From: DASVDK01 sp036562265 [NCBI: Thermodesulfobacteriota bacterium]
Lineage (GTDB): Bacteria; DASVDK01
Length of the DNA: 7,152 nucleotides
Assembly: GCA_036562265.1 (NCBI GenBank)
Contig: DATCKS010000044.1
Span: 1 to 7,152 of the forward strand
Direction: 5' to 3'
A program made the translations under genes and the position numbers. This document shows, one piece after another, positions 1 through 7,152 of this stretch (within the stretch, counting starts at the first letter, position 1; the number at the start of each line of letters is the position of its first letter). A model generated the notes under the pieces. It saw only the letters and a list, made by a program, of their open reading frames with translations. It was not told the origin of the DNA and made no database searches.

Positions 1-278
1 GGGTAGGGGTCCCAGGCGGCGAAGACGAGGTCCTTCGGCTCGGCGAGCGGCACGAAGTCCTTGATGAGGGGGTTTCGCCCCTCGTCGCGGCGACCGAGCC
101 TGATGCGCTGCATCTGGGTCAGCGAGCCGAACGGCTTCGCGAGGCCCCGGCTGATCAGCTCGACGCCGGCGATGACGGTCGTGCTGACGGCCCCGAGCCC
201 CACGAGGAACACCCCGAGGCGACCATCGGCCGGCGCGATGGCAGGAGGGGTCTGGCGATCGTGCGTGTCGTCGGTCAT
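1..278 (-). CDS. ino1: Inositol-3-phosphate synthase, N-terminal part (runs off left edge)
   Basis: This is the beginning of a myo-inositol-1-phosphate synthase, the NAD-dependent cytoplasmic enzyme that converts glucose 6-phosphate to inositol 3-phosphate, the first step towards inositol lipids and other inositol compounds. Reading leftwards from the ATG at 278-276 gives 92 codons, with the rest outside the window. Residues about 21-33 form the Rossmann-type dinucleotide loop (VGLGAVSTT). They are followed by IAGVELISRGL, KPFGSLTQM, IRLG and then NPLIKDFVPLA, a block I recognise as typical of bacterial members of this family. The first 19 or so residues are polar and non-conserved. An AAGGG (plus-strand 284-288) sits five bases before the ATG and supports this start. 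The gene diverges from the VKOR gene. Family assignment is confident; completeness and the active-site half cannot be judged here. Confidence 0.9.
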   Translation of the reverse strand, partial: MTDDTHDRQTPPAIAPADGRLGVFLVGLGAVSTTVIAGVELISRGLAKPFGSLTQMQRIRLGRRDEGRNPLIKDFVPLAEPKDLVFAAWDPY

Positions 279-285
279 GGTCGCC

Positions 286-314
286 CTTATAGCGCGTTCG
301 GCGCGTCGTGGCAT
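286..314 (-). promoter_or_regulatory. Candidate promoter for the inositol-3-phosphate synthase gene
   Basis: On the minus strand TATAAG (286-291) lies 17 bases from ATGCCA (309-314), a weak match to the -10/-35 pattern. TATAAG is the only AT-rich hexamer in the divergent spacer on this strand. Its AAG overlaps the apparent ribosome binding site AAGGG (284-288). If it is the real -10 element, transcription would begin at about 279-280 and the mRNA would have almost no leader. The two readings compete. Confidence 0.3.
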
Positions 315-328
315 CACGCCTGCCGCGG

Positions 329-357
329 TTGCCCTCGAGGCGCGCGGGTTGTACAGT
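329..357 (+). promoter_or_regulatory. Candidate sigma70-type promoter for the VKOR gene
   Basis: TTGCCC (329-334) and TACAGT (352-357) each match four of six consensus positions and are separated by the ideal 17 bases. The expected start of transcription near 364 would give a leader of about 27 bases before the ATG at 391. This rests on pattern only; in DNA this GC-rich chance matches are fewer but do occur. Confidence 0.35.
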
Positions 358-390
358 GCGCGGACTCGGGACGAGCACGAGAACGAACGC

Positions 391-1275
391 ATGAGCAAAC
401 GTCGTCGAACGGCCCGGAAGACGGTGGCCGCCGCCGAAATGCCCGCGCCCGACAAGGCCGCCCCGGCACGCCGCGACCTCGTCGTCGCGGCGCTCGCCGC
501 GGCGGGGCTCGTGCTGTCGGCGTACCTGGCGGGCACCCGACTGCTCGGCGGCACGCCCGCCTTCTGCGAGGCGGGCGGCGGCTGCGACATCGTCCAGGCG
601 AGCCGCTACGGCACCTTCCTCGGCCTGCCGACGGCGCTCTGGGGCGTCGGCTACTACGCCGCCGTCCTCTGGCTTGCCGCGCGCCCGATCGACGTGCGGC
701 GGTGGCGGCGGCTCTTCGTGCTGACGGCGGCCGGGCTGGCGTTCTCCCTCTACCTCACCTGGCTCGAGGTCGCCGTCATCCGGGCGCTGTGCGGCTGGTG
801 CCTCCTCTCGGCGCTCCTGACCGTCGCGCTCTTCGCCGCGGTCTGGATGCGGCGGCCGGCGGTCGCGCCCCGCGGCCCGGCGCTCCCCGATCGGGCCGCC
901 CTCGTCAGGACCGCGGCCGCGACCGGCGCCGTCGTGATCGTCGGCGCGTGGCTCCTCTTCGACGTGGAGATCGGCCGGCCAGCCACGGCGTTCCAGGAAG
1001 GGCTCGCCCGCCACCTTGCCGCCCAGGGGGCGGTCATGTACGGCGCCTACTGGTGTCCGGCCTGTAACGAGCAAAAGGGCCGGTTCGGGCCCGCGGCGAA
1101 GCTGCTGCCGTACGTGGAGTGCGACCCGAGGGGCGCGGGGGCGCGGCCGGAGACCTGCGCGCGGGCCGACGTCCGGCGCTATCCCACCTGGATCATCGGC
1201 GGCCGGCGGATCGAGGGGGTCCTCGGTCTCGGCGAGCTTGCCGACCTGTCCGGTTACGCGGGGCCGAGACGGTGA
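391..1275 (+). CDS. VKOR-family disulfide-forming membrane protein fused to a thioredoxin-like domain
   Basis: This 294-residue protein is a bacterial vitamin K epoxide reductase homologue. Such proteins oxidise cysteine pairs on the outer side of the membrane and pass the electrons to quinone. Residues 1-29 are a basic, polar cytoplasmic tail. Five membrane helices follow at about 30-50, 75-97, 106-129, 131-152 and 171-190. The VKOR part has loop cysteines C59 and C65, the motif CDIVQASRYG, and the quinone-side active pair C134-G-W-C137. The thioredoxin-like part has C222-P-A-C225 after MYGAYW, C244 and C256, and the cis-proline motif YPTW (P265). This cysteine layout agrees closely with what I recall of the Synechococcus fusion enzyme. 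The start at 391 was chosen because the reading frame upstream lies antisense to the divergent gene and lacks family character; its ribosome site is weak (GAGAA, 379-383). The gene is complete and intact. Confidence 0.93.
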   Translation: MSKRRRTARKTVAAAEMPAPDKAAPARRDLVVAALAAAGLVLSAYLAGTRLLGGTPAFCEAGGGCDIVQASRYGTFLGLPTALWGVGYYAAVLWLAARPIDVRRWRRLFVLTAAGLAFSLYLTWLEVAVIRALCGWCLLSALLTVALFAAVWMRRPAVAPRGPALPDRAALVRTAAATGAVVIVGAWLLFDVEIGRPATAFQEGLARHLAAQGAVMYGAYWCPACNEQKGRFGPAAKLLPYVECDPRGAGARPETCARADVRRYPTWIIGGRRIEGVLGLGELADLSGYAGPRR

Positions 1276-1385
1276 GAGGGGTTCCACGGACCGGACTCGC
1301 GAGGCCGTCCGACCCGTTCCGAGACGAAAAACCGAGGCGCGGACGGTAGATCGTGACCGCGCCGCACCGGAAACCCTGTAGCCGG

Positions 1386-1428
1386 TTGTTTTACCTGTGG
1401 CACCGGCGCCAAACTTCGTGTATTGTTG
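1386..1428 (+). promoter_or_regulatory. AT-richer island, candidate promoter zone of the actABCD operon
   Basis: Bases 1381-1430 are about 46% A+T, in clear contrast to the surrounding GC-rich DNA. The island holds TTGTTTTACC (1386-1395) and GTATTGTTGC (1420-1429). TATTGT (1421-1426) is a plausible -10 element, but the hexamer 17 bases before it (TGGCAC) is a poor -35, and TTGTTT is too far away at 29 bases. An activator-dependent or alternative-sigma promoter is possible. A start near 1433 would give a leader of about 155 bases before actA. Confidence 0.25.
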
Positions 1429-1578
1429 CACAAGCTCCGGGCCGGGCGCCCGCACGGGACCTGCTGCGAGGGTACGCGGGCGCGGCGACGGCTCGAGAGC
1501 GCCCCGGTGCCTCCGGTGCGTCACGAGCGGCCCACGAGGCGCTCCGAAGACGATCGACTCCTCCGGAACTGGACTCTC

Positions 1579-1583
1579 AGGGA
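1579..1583 (+). promoter_or_regulatory. Ribosome binding site of actA
   Basis: AGGGA lies five bases before the ATG at 1589. It decides the actA start against the much longer in-frame extension back to 1397. The hydrophobic export segment then begins seven residues into the protein, as expected for ActA. Confidence 0.65.
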
Positions 1584-1588
1584 TCGAG

Positions 1589-2113
1589 ATGACACGACAG
1601 CGTGTAGGCGTGGGTCTGGCCGTCGCCATCCCGGTGATCGTCCTTGCCGCCTTCCTCACCGGCGCCATCTGGGGCCCACCCGTGGGGCCCACGCAGCCCA
1701 TCGCGTACAGCCATCGGATCCACGCCGGGCAGTACCAGATCCAGTGCCAGTACTGTCACTACACCGCCGAGCAGTCGTCCTGGATCGACGTGCCGCCCGT
1801 GGAAGTGTGCATGGGCTGCCACCGGATCACGGCGGCGGACAGGCCGGAGGTCCAGAAGCTCCAGAAGTACTGGAACGAGAAGCGACCCATCCCCTGGGTC
1901 CGCGTCCACTTCCTGCCGGAGCACGCGAAGTTCAATCACAAGCGCCACGTGAAGGCCGGCTTCGCCTGCCAGACGTGCCACGGCCCGGTCGAGCAGATGG
2001 ACGTCGTCTACCAGTACAGCTCGCTTTCCATGAACTGGTGCATCAACTGCCACAACGGGAACAACGAGCTGAACAAGAAGGCCAGCGTCGACTGCCTGAC
2101 GTGCCACTACTAG
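1589..2113 (+). CDS. actA: Alternative complex III subunit ActA, pentaheme cytochrome c
   Basis: This 174-residue protein is the multiheme cytochrome c of alternative complex III, where it takes electrons from the iron-sulfur chain of ActB on the outer side of the membrane. A short basic start leads to one hydrophobic segment (residues 8-29), probably an uncleaved anchor. Five heme-attachment motifs follow: CQYCH (53-57), CMGCH (74-78), CQTCH (127-131), CINCH (151-155) and CLTCH (169-173), the last one residue from the C-terminus. Six further histidines (42, 45, 107, 112, 117, 120), in the family motifs SHRIHAG and FNHKRHVKAG, and Met148 (SMNW) can supply distal ligands. This is enough for the mix of bis-His and one His-Met heme described for ActA. 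It is the first gene of the operon, with actB 45 bp downstream. Length and heme number fit the core form of the family, with no extra domain. Confidence 0.96.
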   Translation: MTRQRVGVGLAVAIPVIVLAAFLTGAIWGPPVGPTQPIAYSHRIHAGQYQIQCQYCHYTAEQSSWIDVPPVEVCMGCHRITAADRPEVQKLQKYWNEKRPIPWVRVHFLPEHAKFNHKRHVKAGFACQTCHGPVEQMDVVYQYSSLSMNWCINCHNGNNELNKKASVDCLTCHY

Positions 2114-2151
2114 CCGCCGCCCGGCCAGAAGCCCGTCCGATCATGGGTCGT

Positions 2152-2156
2152 GAGGA
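2152..2156 (+). promoter_or_regulatory. Ribosome binding site near the actB start, unusually close
   Basis: GAGGA ends only two bases before the ATG at 2159, closer than the usual five to nine. An in-frame GTG at 2150 is the alternative start and would add three residues, but no purine-rich site precedes it at a normal distance. Either choice leaves the twin-arginine signal intact. The ATG is preferred on codon type. Confidence 0.4.
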
Positions 2157-2158
2157 CA

Positions 2159-5100
2159 ATGCCTGAGATCGACCGCAGGAACTTTCTGAAGATCGTGGGC
2201 GTCGGCGGCGCCGCCGCGGGCGCCACCACGCTTGCGGGGTGCAGCTACCCCGAGACCTATCTCGTCTCGTCGCTGACCCATCCGGCCGACGACAGCATTC
2301 CCGGCGTGCCGATCTACTACGCCACGACCTGTCGCGAGTGCCCCGCCGGGTGCGGCCTTCTGGCGACGGTCCGCGAGGGGCGGGTCATCAAGGTGGAGGG
2401 GAACCCGGCCCACCCGATCAGCCGGGGTACGAGCTGCGCCCTCGCCCAGGCGTCGCTCCAGGGCCTCTACAACCCGGATCGCATCCGCGGTCCGCTCGCG
2501 CGCGACGGCCAGGGCGGGTTCCGGCAGATCACCTGGGACGAGGCGCTCAAGACGCTCGTCGATCGGCTGGCGGAGTTGCGCCGCACCGGCCGGGGGCGCG
2601 CGGTCTTCCTGACCGGGCAGCTCTCCGGGAGCCTCGACAAGCTGATCGACACCTGGCTTGCGCGCGCCGCCGGGGGCGGCCGCGCGCTCGCCTGGGAGCC
2701 GATCACCACCGGTCCGCTCGTGGCGGCTACGCGCCTGGCCTTCGGCGTGGAGGAGGTGCCGCGGTTCGACTTCGCGCGGGCGAGGTACCTCGTCTCCTTC
2801 GGCGCCGACTTCCTCGAGACGTGGCTCACGCCGGTCGAGCAGGCACGCGGCTTCGCGGCGATGCACGCCTTCGACGGCCGGACCCGGCCGGGCGTCTTCG
2901 TCGCGGTGGAGCCGCGGCGCTCGCTGACCGGTTCCAACGCCGACGAGTGGATCGCGCCTCGCGCCGGCACCGAGGGGCTCGTCGCGCTCGCCATGGCCCA
3001 CGTCATCGTCAACGAGAACCTCGGTCCGTCGCGCGCGCGCCCCTCCGACGCGCTCCGCCGCGCGCTCGACGCCTACTCGCCGCAGGCGGTCGCCGCGGAG
3101 GCCGACGTGCCGGCCGAGACGATCGAGCGTCTCGCCCGCGACTTCGCCCAGGCGCGACCCTCGCTGGCCGTGGGGGGCGGCGCGGCCGCCCAGGGCCCCA
3201 CGGCGACGGCCACGCTGGTGGCGGTCCACGTGCTCAACGCCGTCGCCGGCAACGTCGGCGAGACCGTGCTCCTCGGAGCGGGCGAGCGCCGCGGGGGGAT
3301 CGCGTCGGGCAAGGAGATGGTCGACCTCGTCCAGGCGATGAACGGCGGCGAGGTGCCGGCCCTCTTCGTCTACGGCGCCAACCCCGCCTACGACACGCCG
3401 GCCGGTCTCGGGTTCGCCGACGCGATGGCGAAGGTGCCGTTCAAGGTGAGCTTCTCGAGCTACCTCGACGAGACCACGGCGCGCTGCGACCTCGTGCTGC
3501 CCGACCGCCACTTCCTCGAGTCGTGGGGCGACGCCGTCCCGCGCGACGGGGTCTACGGCCTCGTCCAGCCGGCCATGAACCCGGTCGCCGACTTCGACGC
3601 GCGGCCGATCGGTGACGTCCTCATCGGCTCGGCGCGCGCCTCGGGCGAGGCGATCGCTGCCGCCTTCCCCCAGGAGAGTTTCGAGGCCTACCTCAAGGCC
3701 GAGTGGCAGGCGCTCAAGGAGCGCGTCGAGCCCCGGGGCGACTTCGAGGCCTGGTGGCGCCAGGCGCTCCAGCGTGGCGGCGTGTTCGTCGATCCGCCCT
3801 CCGGCCGCCGGGCCGACCTCTCGGCCGAGGTGGCCCGGGCGCTGCCGCCGCTGGCCGCGCCCTCGCTCGGCGAGGGCGACCTGACGCTGGTCGTCTACCC
3901 CTCGCCGAACTTCCGCGACGGGCGCGGGGCGAACCGCCCCTGGCTCCAGGAGCTGCCCGACCCGGTCACGAAGATCACCTGGTGGAGCTGGGTCGAGATG
4001 CACCCGGAGACCGCGGCCCGCCTCGGGGTCCGCGTCGGGCAGGAGGTGCAGCTCGACGAGGGGCGCGGCGTCCTCTTGCCCTTCCCGACCAACCGCAGCG
4101 CCATCGTGAGCGACGTGGTCGCCCTCGAGACGCCGCAGGGCCGCATCGAGGCGCCGGTCTACCTCAACCCGCACATCCGCCCCGACACCGTTGCCGTCGC
4201 GCTCGGGCAGGGGCACGAGCAGTTCGGCCGCTACGCGCAGAACCGCGGGACCAACCCCATGCGGGTCCTGCCGGCCACGGTCGAGGCCGAGTCGGGCGCC
4301 TTCACGTTCGTCACGAAGGTGAAGGTGTCGAAGACCGGCACCCGCCGCGGCCTGGCCTCGATCGCGGGCGCCGACGACCAGCGCGGCCGCAACATCTACA
4401 AGTCGATCTCGGTCGCGGATGCCGAGAAGGGGACGGTGGTCGCCCACGACCTGTCGGCGATCCCCGGACCGGCCATGCTGCCGCCGGTCGCGCAGGACGT
4501 GCCCTATCACTGGGGCATGACGATCGACCTCGACCGGTGCACCGGGTGCCAGGCCTGCGTGGTCGCCTGCTACGCGGAGAACAACCTCCCCGTGGTCGGC
4601 GAGGCGCAGGTGGCGCGCGGGCGCGAGATGTCCTGGATCCGGATCGAGCGCTACTGGGAGCCGGACGGCACGGTCACGCACGCGCCGATGCTCTGCCTCC
4701 ATTGCGGCAACGCGCCGTGCGAGCCGGTCTGCCCGGTCTTCGCCGCGTACCACAACCCGGAGGGGCTCAACGGGCAGGTCTACAACCGCTGCGTCGGCAC
4801 CCGGTACTGCGGCAACAACTGCCCGTACAAGGTCCGCTACTTCAACTGGTACGACTACTCGCGCGAGTCCTACAACGGCAAGCCGAACCCGGCCTACGCC
4901 TTCCCGGCGCCGCTCCACCTCCAGCTCAACCCCTCGGTGACCGTCCGCGGGGTGGGGGTCATGGAGAAGTGCACCATGTGCATCCAGCGGATCAACGCGG
5001 CCAAGGACCTGGCGAAGGACCAGGGACGGCGCGTCCGCGACGGCGAGTTCCAGACGGCCTGCGCCCAGGCCTGCCCGACCGAAGCGATCGTGTTCGGCAA

Positions 5101-5263
5101 CCTCAAGGACCCGGAGAGCCGCGTCGCCAAGCTCCGCGCGAGCCCGCGCAACTACGCGGTGCTCGAGGAACTGGAGACCGTGCCCTCGGTGACGCACCTC
5201 GCGAAGGTGACGTTCGCCGAGGCGCCGGCCGCCGGCCGCGGGCCCGAGGCCAAGGCCCACTAG
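2159..5263 (+). CDS. actB: Alternative complex III subunit ActB, molybdopterin-oxidoreductase-like domain fused to iron-sulfur protein
   Basis: This 1034-residue protein is the large peripheral subunit of ACIII; it carries electrons from the quinol site towards the ActA hemes. Residues 6-11 (RRNFLK) with the following hydrophobic stretch form a Tat signal that ends in the lipobox LAGC (C28), so it is probably exported folded and lipid-anchored. Residues about 50-710 resemble molybdopterin oxidoreductases but are expected to lack the molybdenum cofactor. Even so, a complete cluster motif is present at C58, C61, C65 and C93. Residues about 785-980 are the PsrB/NrfC-like ferredoxin part, with 15 cysteines: 794, 797, 800, 804; 846, 849, 854, 858; 878, 884, 888; 938, 941; 968, 972. 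That number fits three [4Fe-4S] plus one [3Fe-4S] cluster, with Thr881 replacing the missing ligand. The fused architecture is the family norm. The frame is intact from end to end. Confidence 0.96.
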   Translation: MPEIDRRNFLKIVGVGGAAAGATTLAGCSYPETYLVSSLTHPADDSIPGVPIYYATTCRECPAGCGLLATVREGRVIKVEGNPAHPISRGTSCALAQASLQGLYNPDRIRGPLARDGQGGFRQITWDEALKTLVDRLAELRRTGRGRAVFLTGQLSGSLDKLIDTWLARAAGGGRALAWEPITTGPLVAATRLAFGVEEVPRFDFARARYLVSFGADFLETWLTPVEQARGFAAMHAFDGRTRPGVFVAVEPRRSLTGSNADEWIAPRAGTEGLVALAMAHVIVNENLGPSRARPSDALRRALDAYSPQAVAAEADVPAETIERLARDFAQARPSLAVGGGAAAQGPTATATLVAVHVLNAVAGNVGETVLLGAGERRGGIASGKEMVDLVQAMNGGEVPALFVYGANPAYDTPAGLGFADAMAKVPFKVSFSSYLDETTARCDLVLPDRHFLESWGDAVPRDGVYGLVQPAMNPVADFDARPIGDVLIGSARASGEAIAAAFPQESFEAYLKAEWQALKERVEPRGDFEAWWRQALQRGGVFVDPPSGRRADLSAEVARALPPLAAPSLGEGDLTLVVYPSPNFRDGRGANRPWLQELPDPVTKITWWSWVEMHPETAARLGVRVGQEVQLDEGRGVLLPFPTNRSAIVSDVVALETPQGRIEAPVYLNPHIRPDTVAVALGQGHEQFGRYAQNRGTNPMRVLPATVEAESGAFTFVTKVKVSKTGTRRGLASIAGADDQRGRNIYKSISVADAEKGTVVAHDLSAIPGPAMLPPVAQDVPYHWGMTIDLDRCTGCQACVVACYAENNLPVVGEAQVARGREMSWIRIERYWEPDGTVTHAPMLCLHCGNAPCEPVCPVFAAYHNPEGLNGQVYNRCVGTRYCGNNCPYKVRYFNWYDYSRESYNGKPNPAYAFPAPLHLQLNPSVTVRGVGVMEKCTMCIQRINAAKDLAKDQGRRVRDGEFQTACAQACPTEAIVFGNLKDPESRVAKLRASPRNYAVLEELETVPSVTHLAKVTFAEAPAAGRGPEAKAH

Positions 5264-5274
5264 GGGATAGGGTA

Positions 5275-5279
5275 GAGGA
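5275..5279 (+). promoter_or_regulatory. Ribosome binding site of actC
   Basis: GAGGA lies five bases before the ATG at 5285, inside the 21-bp gap after the actB stop. The gap is too short for a separate promoter, so actC is read from the operon mRNA. Confidence 0.65.
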
Positions 5280-5284
5280 CCCAC

Positions 5285-6684
<1,400 letters not shown>

Positions 6685-6685
<1 letters not shown>

Positions 6686-7152
6686 TGGCGCAGCAAGGCG
6701 TCCTGGGGATCTTCCCCTATCTCGACGCGACGACCACGGCGATCCGCCAGCTCCGCAAGGCCGGGTTCACCGACCTGACCGTCTACAGCCCGGTCCCGCG
6801 CCACGAACTCGAGGAGGCGCTGGAGCCGAAGGAGAGCCCGGTCAGGCTCTACACGATCGCGGGCGGCATCCTCGGCGCCCTCACCGGCTACGGCCTCGCG
6901 TCGTACGCCTCGATCGCCTACCCGCTCGTCGTGGGGGGCAAGCCGCTGGTCCACATGATCCCGTACACCGTGCTGGCCTTCGAGGTGGCCGTCCTCTTCG
7001 GGTCGCTCGCCACGGTGCTCGGCCTGCTCGTCACGGCGCGCCTGCCGCGGCTCGCGTTCGAGACGACCTACGACCCCGCCTTCTCGAACGACAGGCTGGG
7101 CGTCTTCGTTCGCTGCAGCCCCGACCGGGCGGCCGCCGCGCGGGAAATCCTC
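6685..7152 (+). CDS. actD: Alternative complex III subunit ActD (DUF3341 family), N-terminal 156 residues
   Basis: This is the start of the small membrane subunit ActD, open at the right edge. Residues 1-50 form a soluble domain with the family motifs GVLGIFPYLD and VYSPVPRHELEEAL. Two helices follow at about 55-80 (with GGILGALTGYG) and 92-117 (with FEVAVLFGS), separated by the short loop GGKPLVH. After them come LPRLAFETTYDPAFSNDRLGVFVRC and the beginning of a second soluble part. In known complexes ActD packs beside ActC through its two helices; it binds no cofactor and its exact role is unclear. The frame is clean to the last base of the window and only a few dozen residues should be missing, judging by the family. 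actE and actF would be expected next. Confidence 0.93.

Larger units (their letters stand above)
1276..1588. other. 313-bp gap without a convincing gene; probable actA leader region
   Basis: No conserved protein is visible in any frame. The frame of actA stays open back to 1397, but its translation is Arg/Gly/Pro/Ser-rich and has no family character. Small structures are visible: CGGAC (1292-1296) with GTCCG (1307-1311) around the palindrome CTCGCGAG (1296-1303); CGGT/ACCG arms at 1344-1347 and 1356-1359; the palindrome CGGGCGCCCG (1443-1452); a 7-base direct repeat CCGGTGC at 1504-1510 and 1513-1519; and GAGCG/CGCTC (1525-1529, 1540-1544). None has a T-run that would make it a classic terminator. 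The gap is long for so compact a region, so a promoter with a structured leader is the likeliest content. Confidence 0.5.

Noticed and set aside
61-390. N-terminal extension of the VKOR frame back to an ATG at 61.
   Set aside because: The extension lies antisense to the conserved start of inositol-3-phosphate synthase and spans the divergent promoter spacer. Its translation has no VKOR-family character.
1287-1311. Hairpin after the VKOR gene considered as a Rho-independent terminator.
   Set aside because: The stem is only five pairs and is not followed by a T-run; the nearby A-run at 1327-1331 is on the wrong strand and too far away.
1398-1412. TGGCAC considered as the -24 element of a sigma54 promoter for actA.
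   Set aside because: The required GC at the -12 position is missing; the bases at the right spacing (1411-1412) are AA.
1397-1588. N-terminal extension of ActA with extra cysteines.
   Set aside because: It starts in the AT-richer putative promoter, contains no heme motif and would bury the export segment about 70 residues inside the protein. AGGGA before ATG 1589 gives a better start.

Overview
The window is compact, very GC-rich bacterial chromosome. It carries the first four genes of an alternative complex III (ACIII) operon, preceded by a VKOR-type disulfide-forming enzyme and by the divergent start of an inositol-3-phosphate synthase gene. The GC richness, ACIII and a five-helix VKOR-thioredoxin fusion suggest a respiring lineage of the Rokubacteria/Methylomirabilota, deltaproteobacterial, Acidobacteria or Gemmatimonadota kind. 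This is an inference from style and gene content; no marker gene is present to settle it.

Layout. Positions 1-278 (minus strand) hold the N-terminal 92 codons of a bacterial myo-inositol-1-phosphate synthase that runs off the left edge. A 112-bp divergent spacer (279-390) holds one promoter candidate in each direction. Positions 391-1275 (plus) encode an integral-membrane VKOR domain fused to a thioredoxin-like domain. A 313-bp gap (1276-1588) shows no convincing gene, but contains an AT-richer island and several small GC-rich repeats, and probably holds the promoter and leader of the next operon. From 1589 onward actA, actB, actC and actD follow on the plus strand with gaps of 45 bp and 21 bp and then a 1-bp overlap. 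actD continues past the right edge.

How the genes work together. ACIII replaces the cytochrome bc1 complex: it oxidises membrane quinol and passes electrons to a periplasmic cytochrome c or directly to a terminal oxidase. ActC, with the ActF expected downstream, forms the quinol-binding membrane part. ActB carries a chain of iron-sulfur clusters and ActA carries five hemes c. ActD is a small membrane subunit. The VKOR-thioredoxin protein also uses quinone, to form disulfides outside the cytoplasm; its position just upstream may be chance or may reflect shared demand for cysteine-rich exported proteins.

Nothing here looks like a wholly new system. The points most worth a second look are: an intact N-terminal four-cysteine cluster motif in ActB, in a domain reported to be cofactor-free in characterised ACIII; a Cys-to-Thr change that marks the [3Fe-4S] site; and the unresolved leader upstream of actA.
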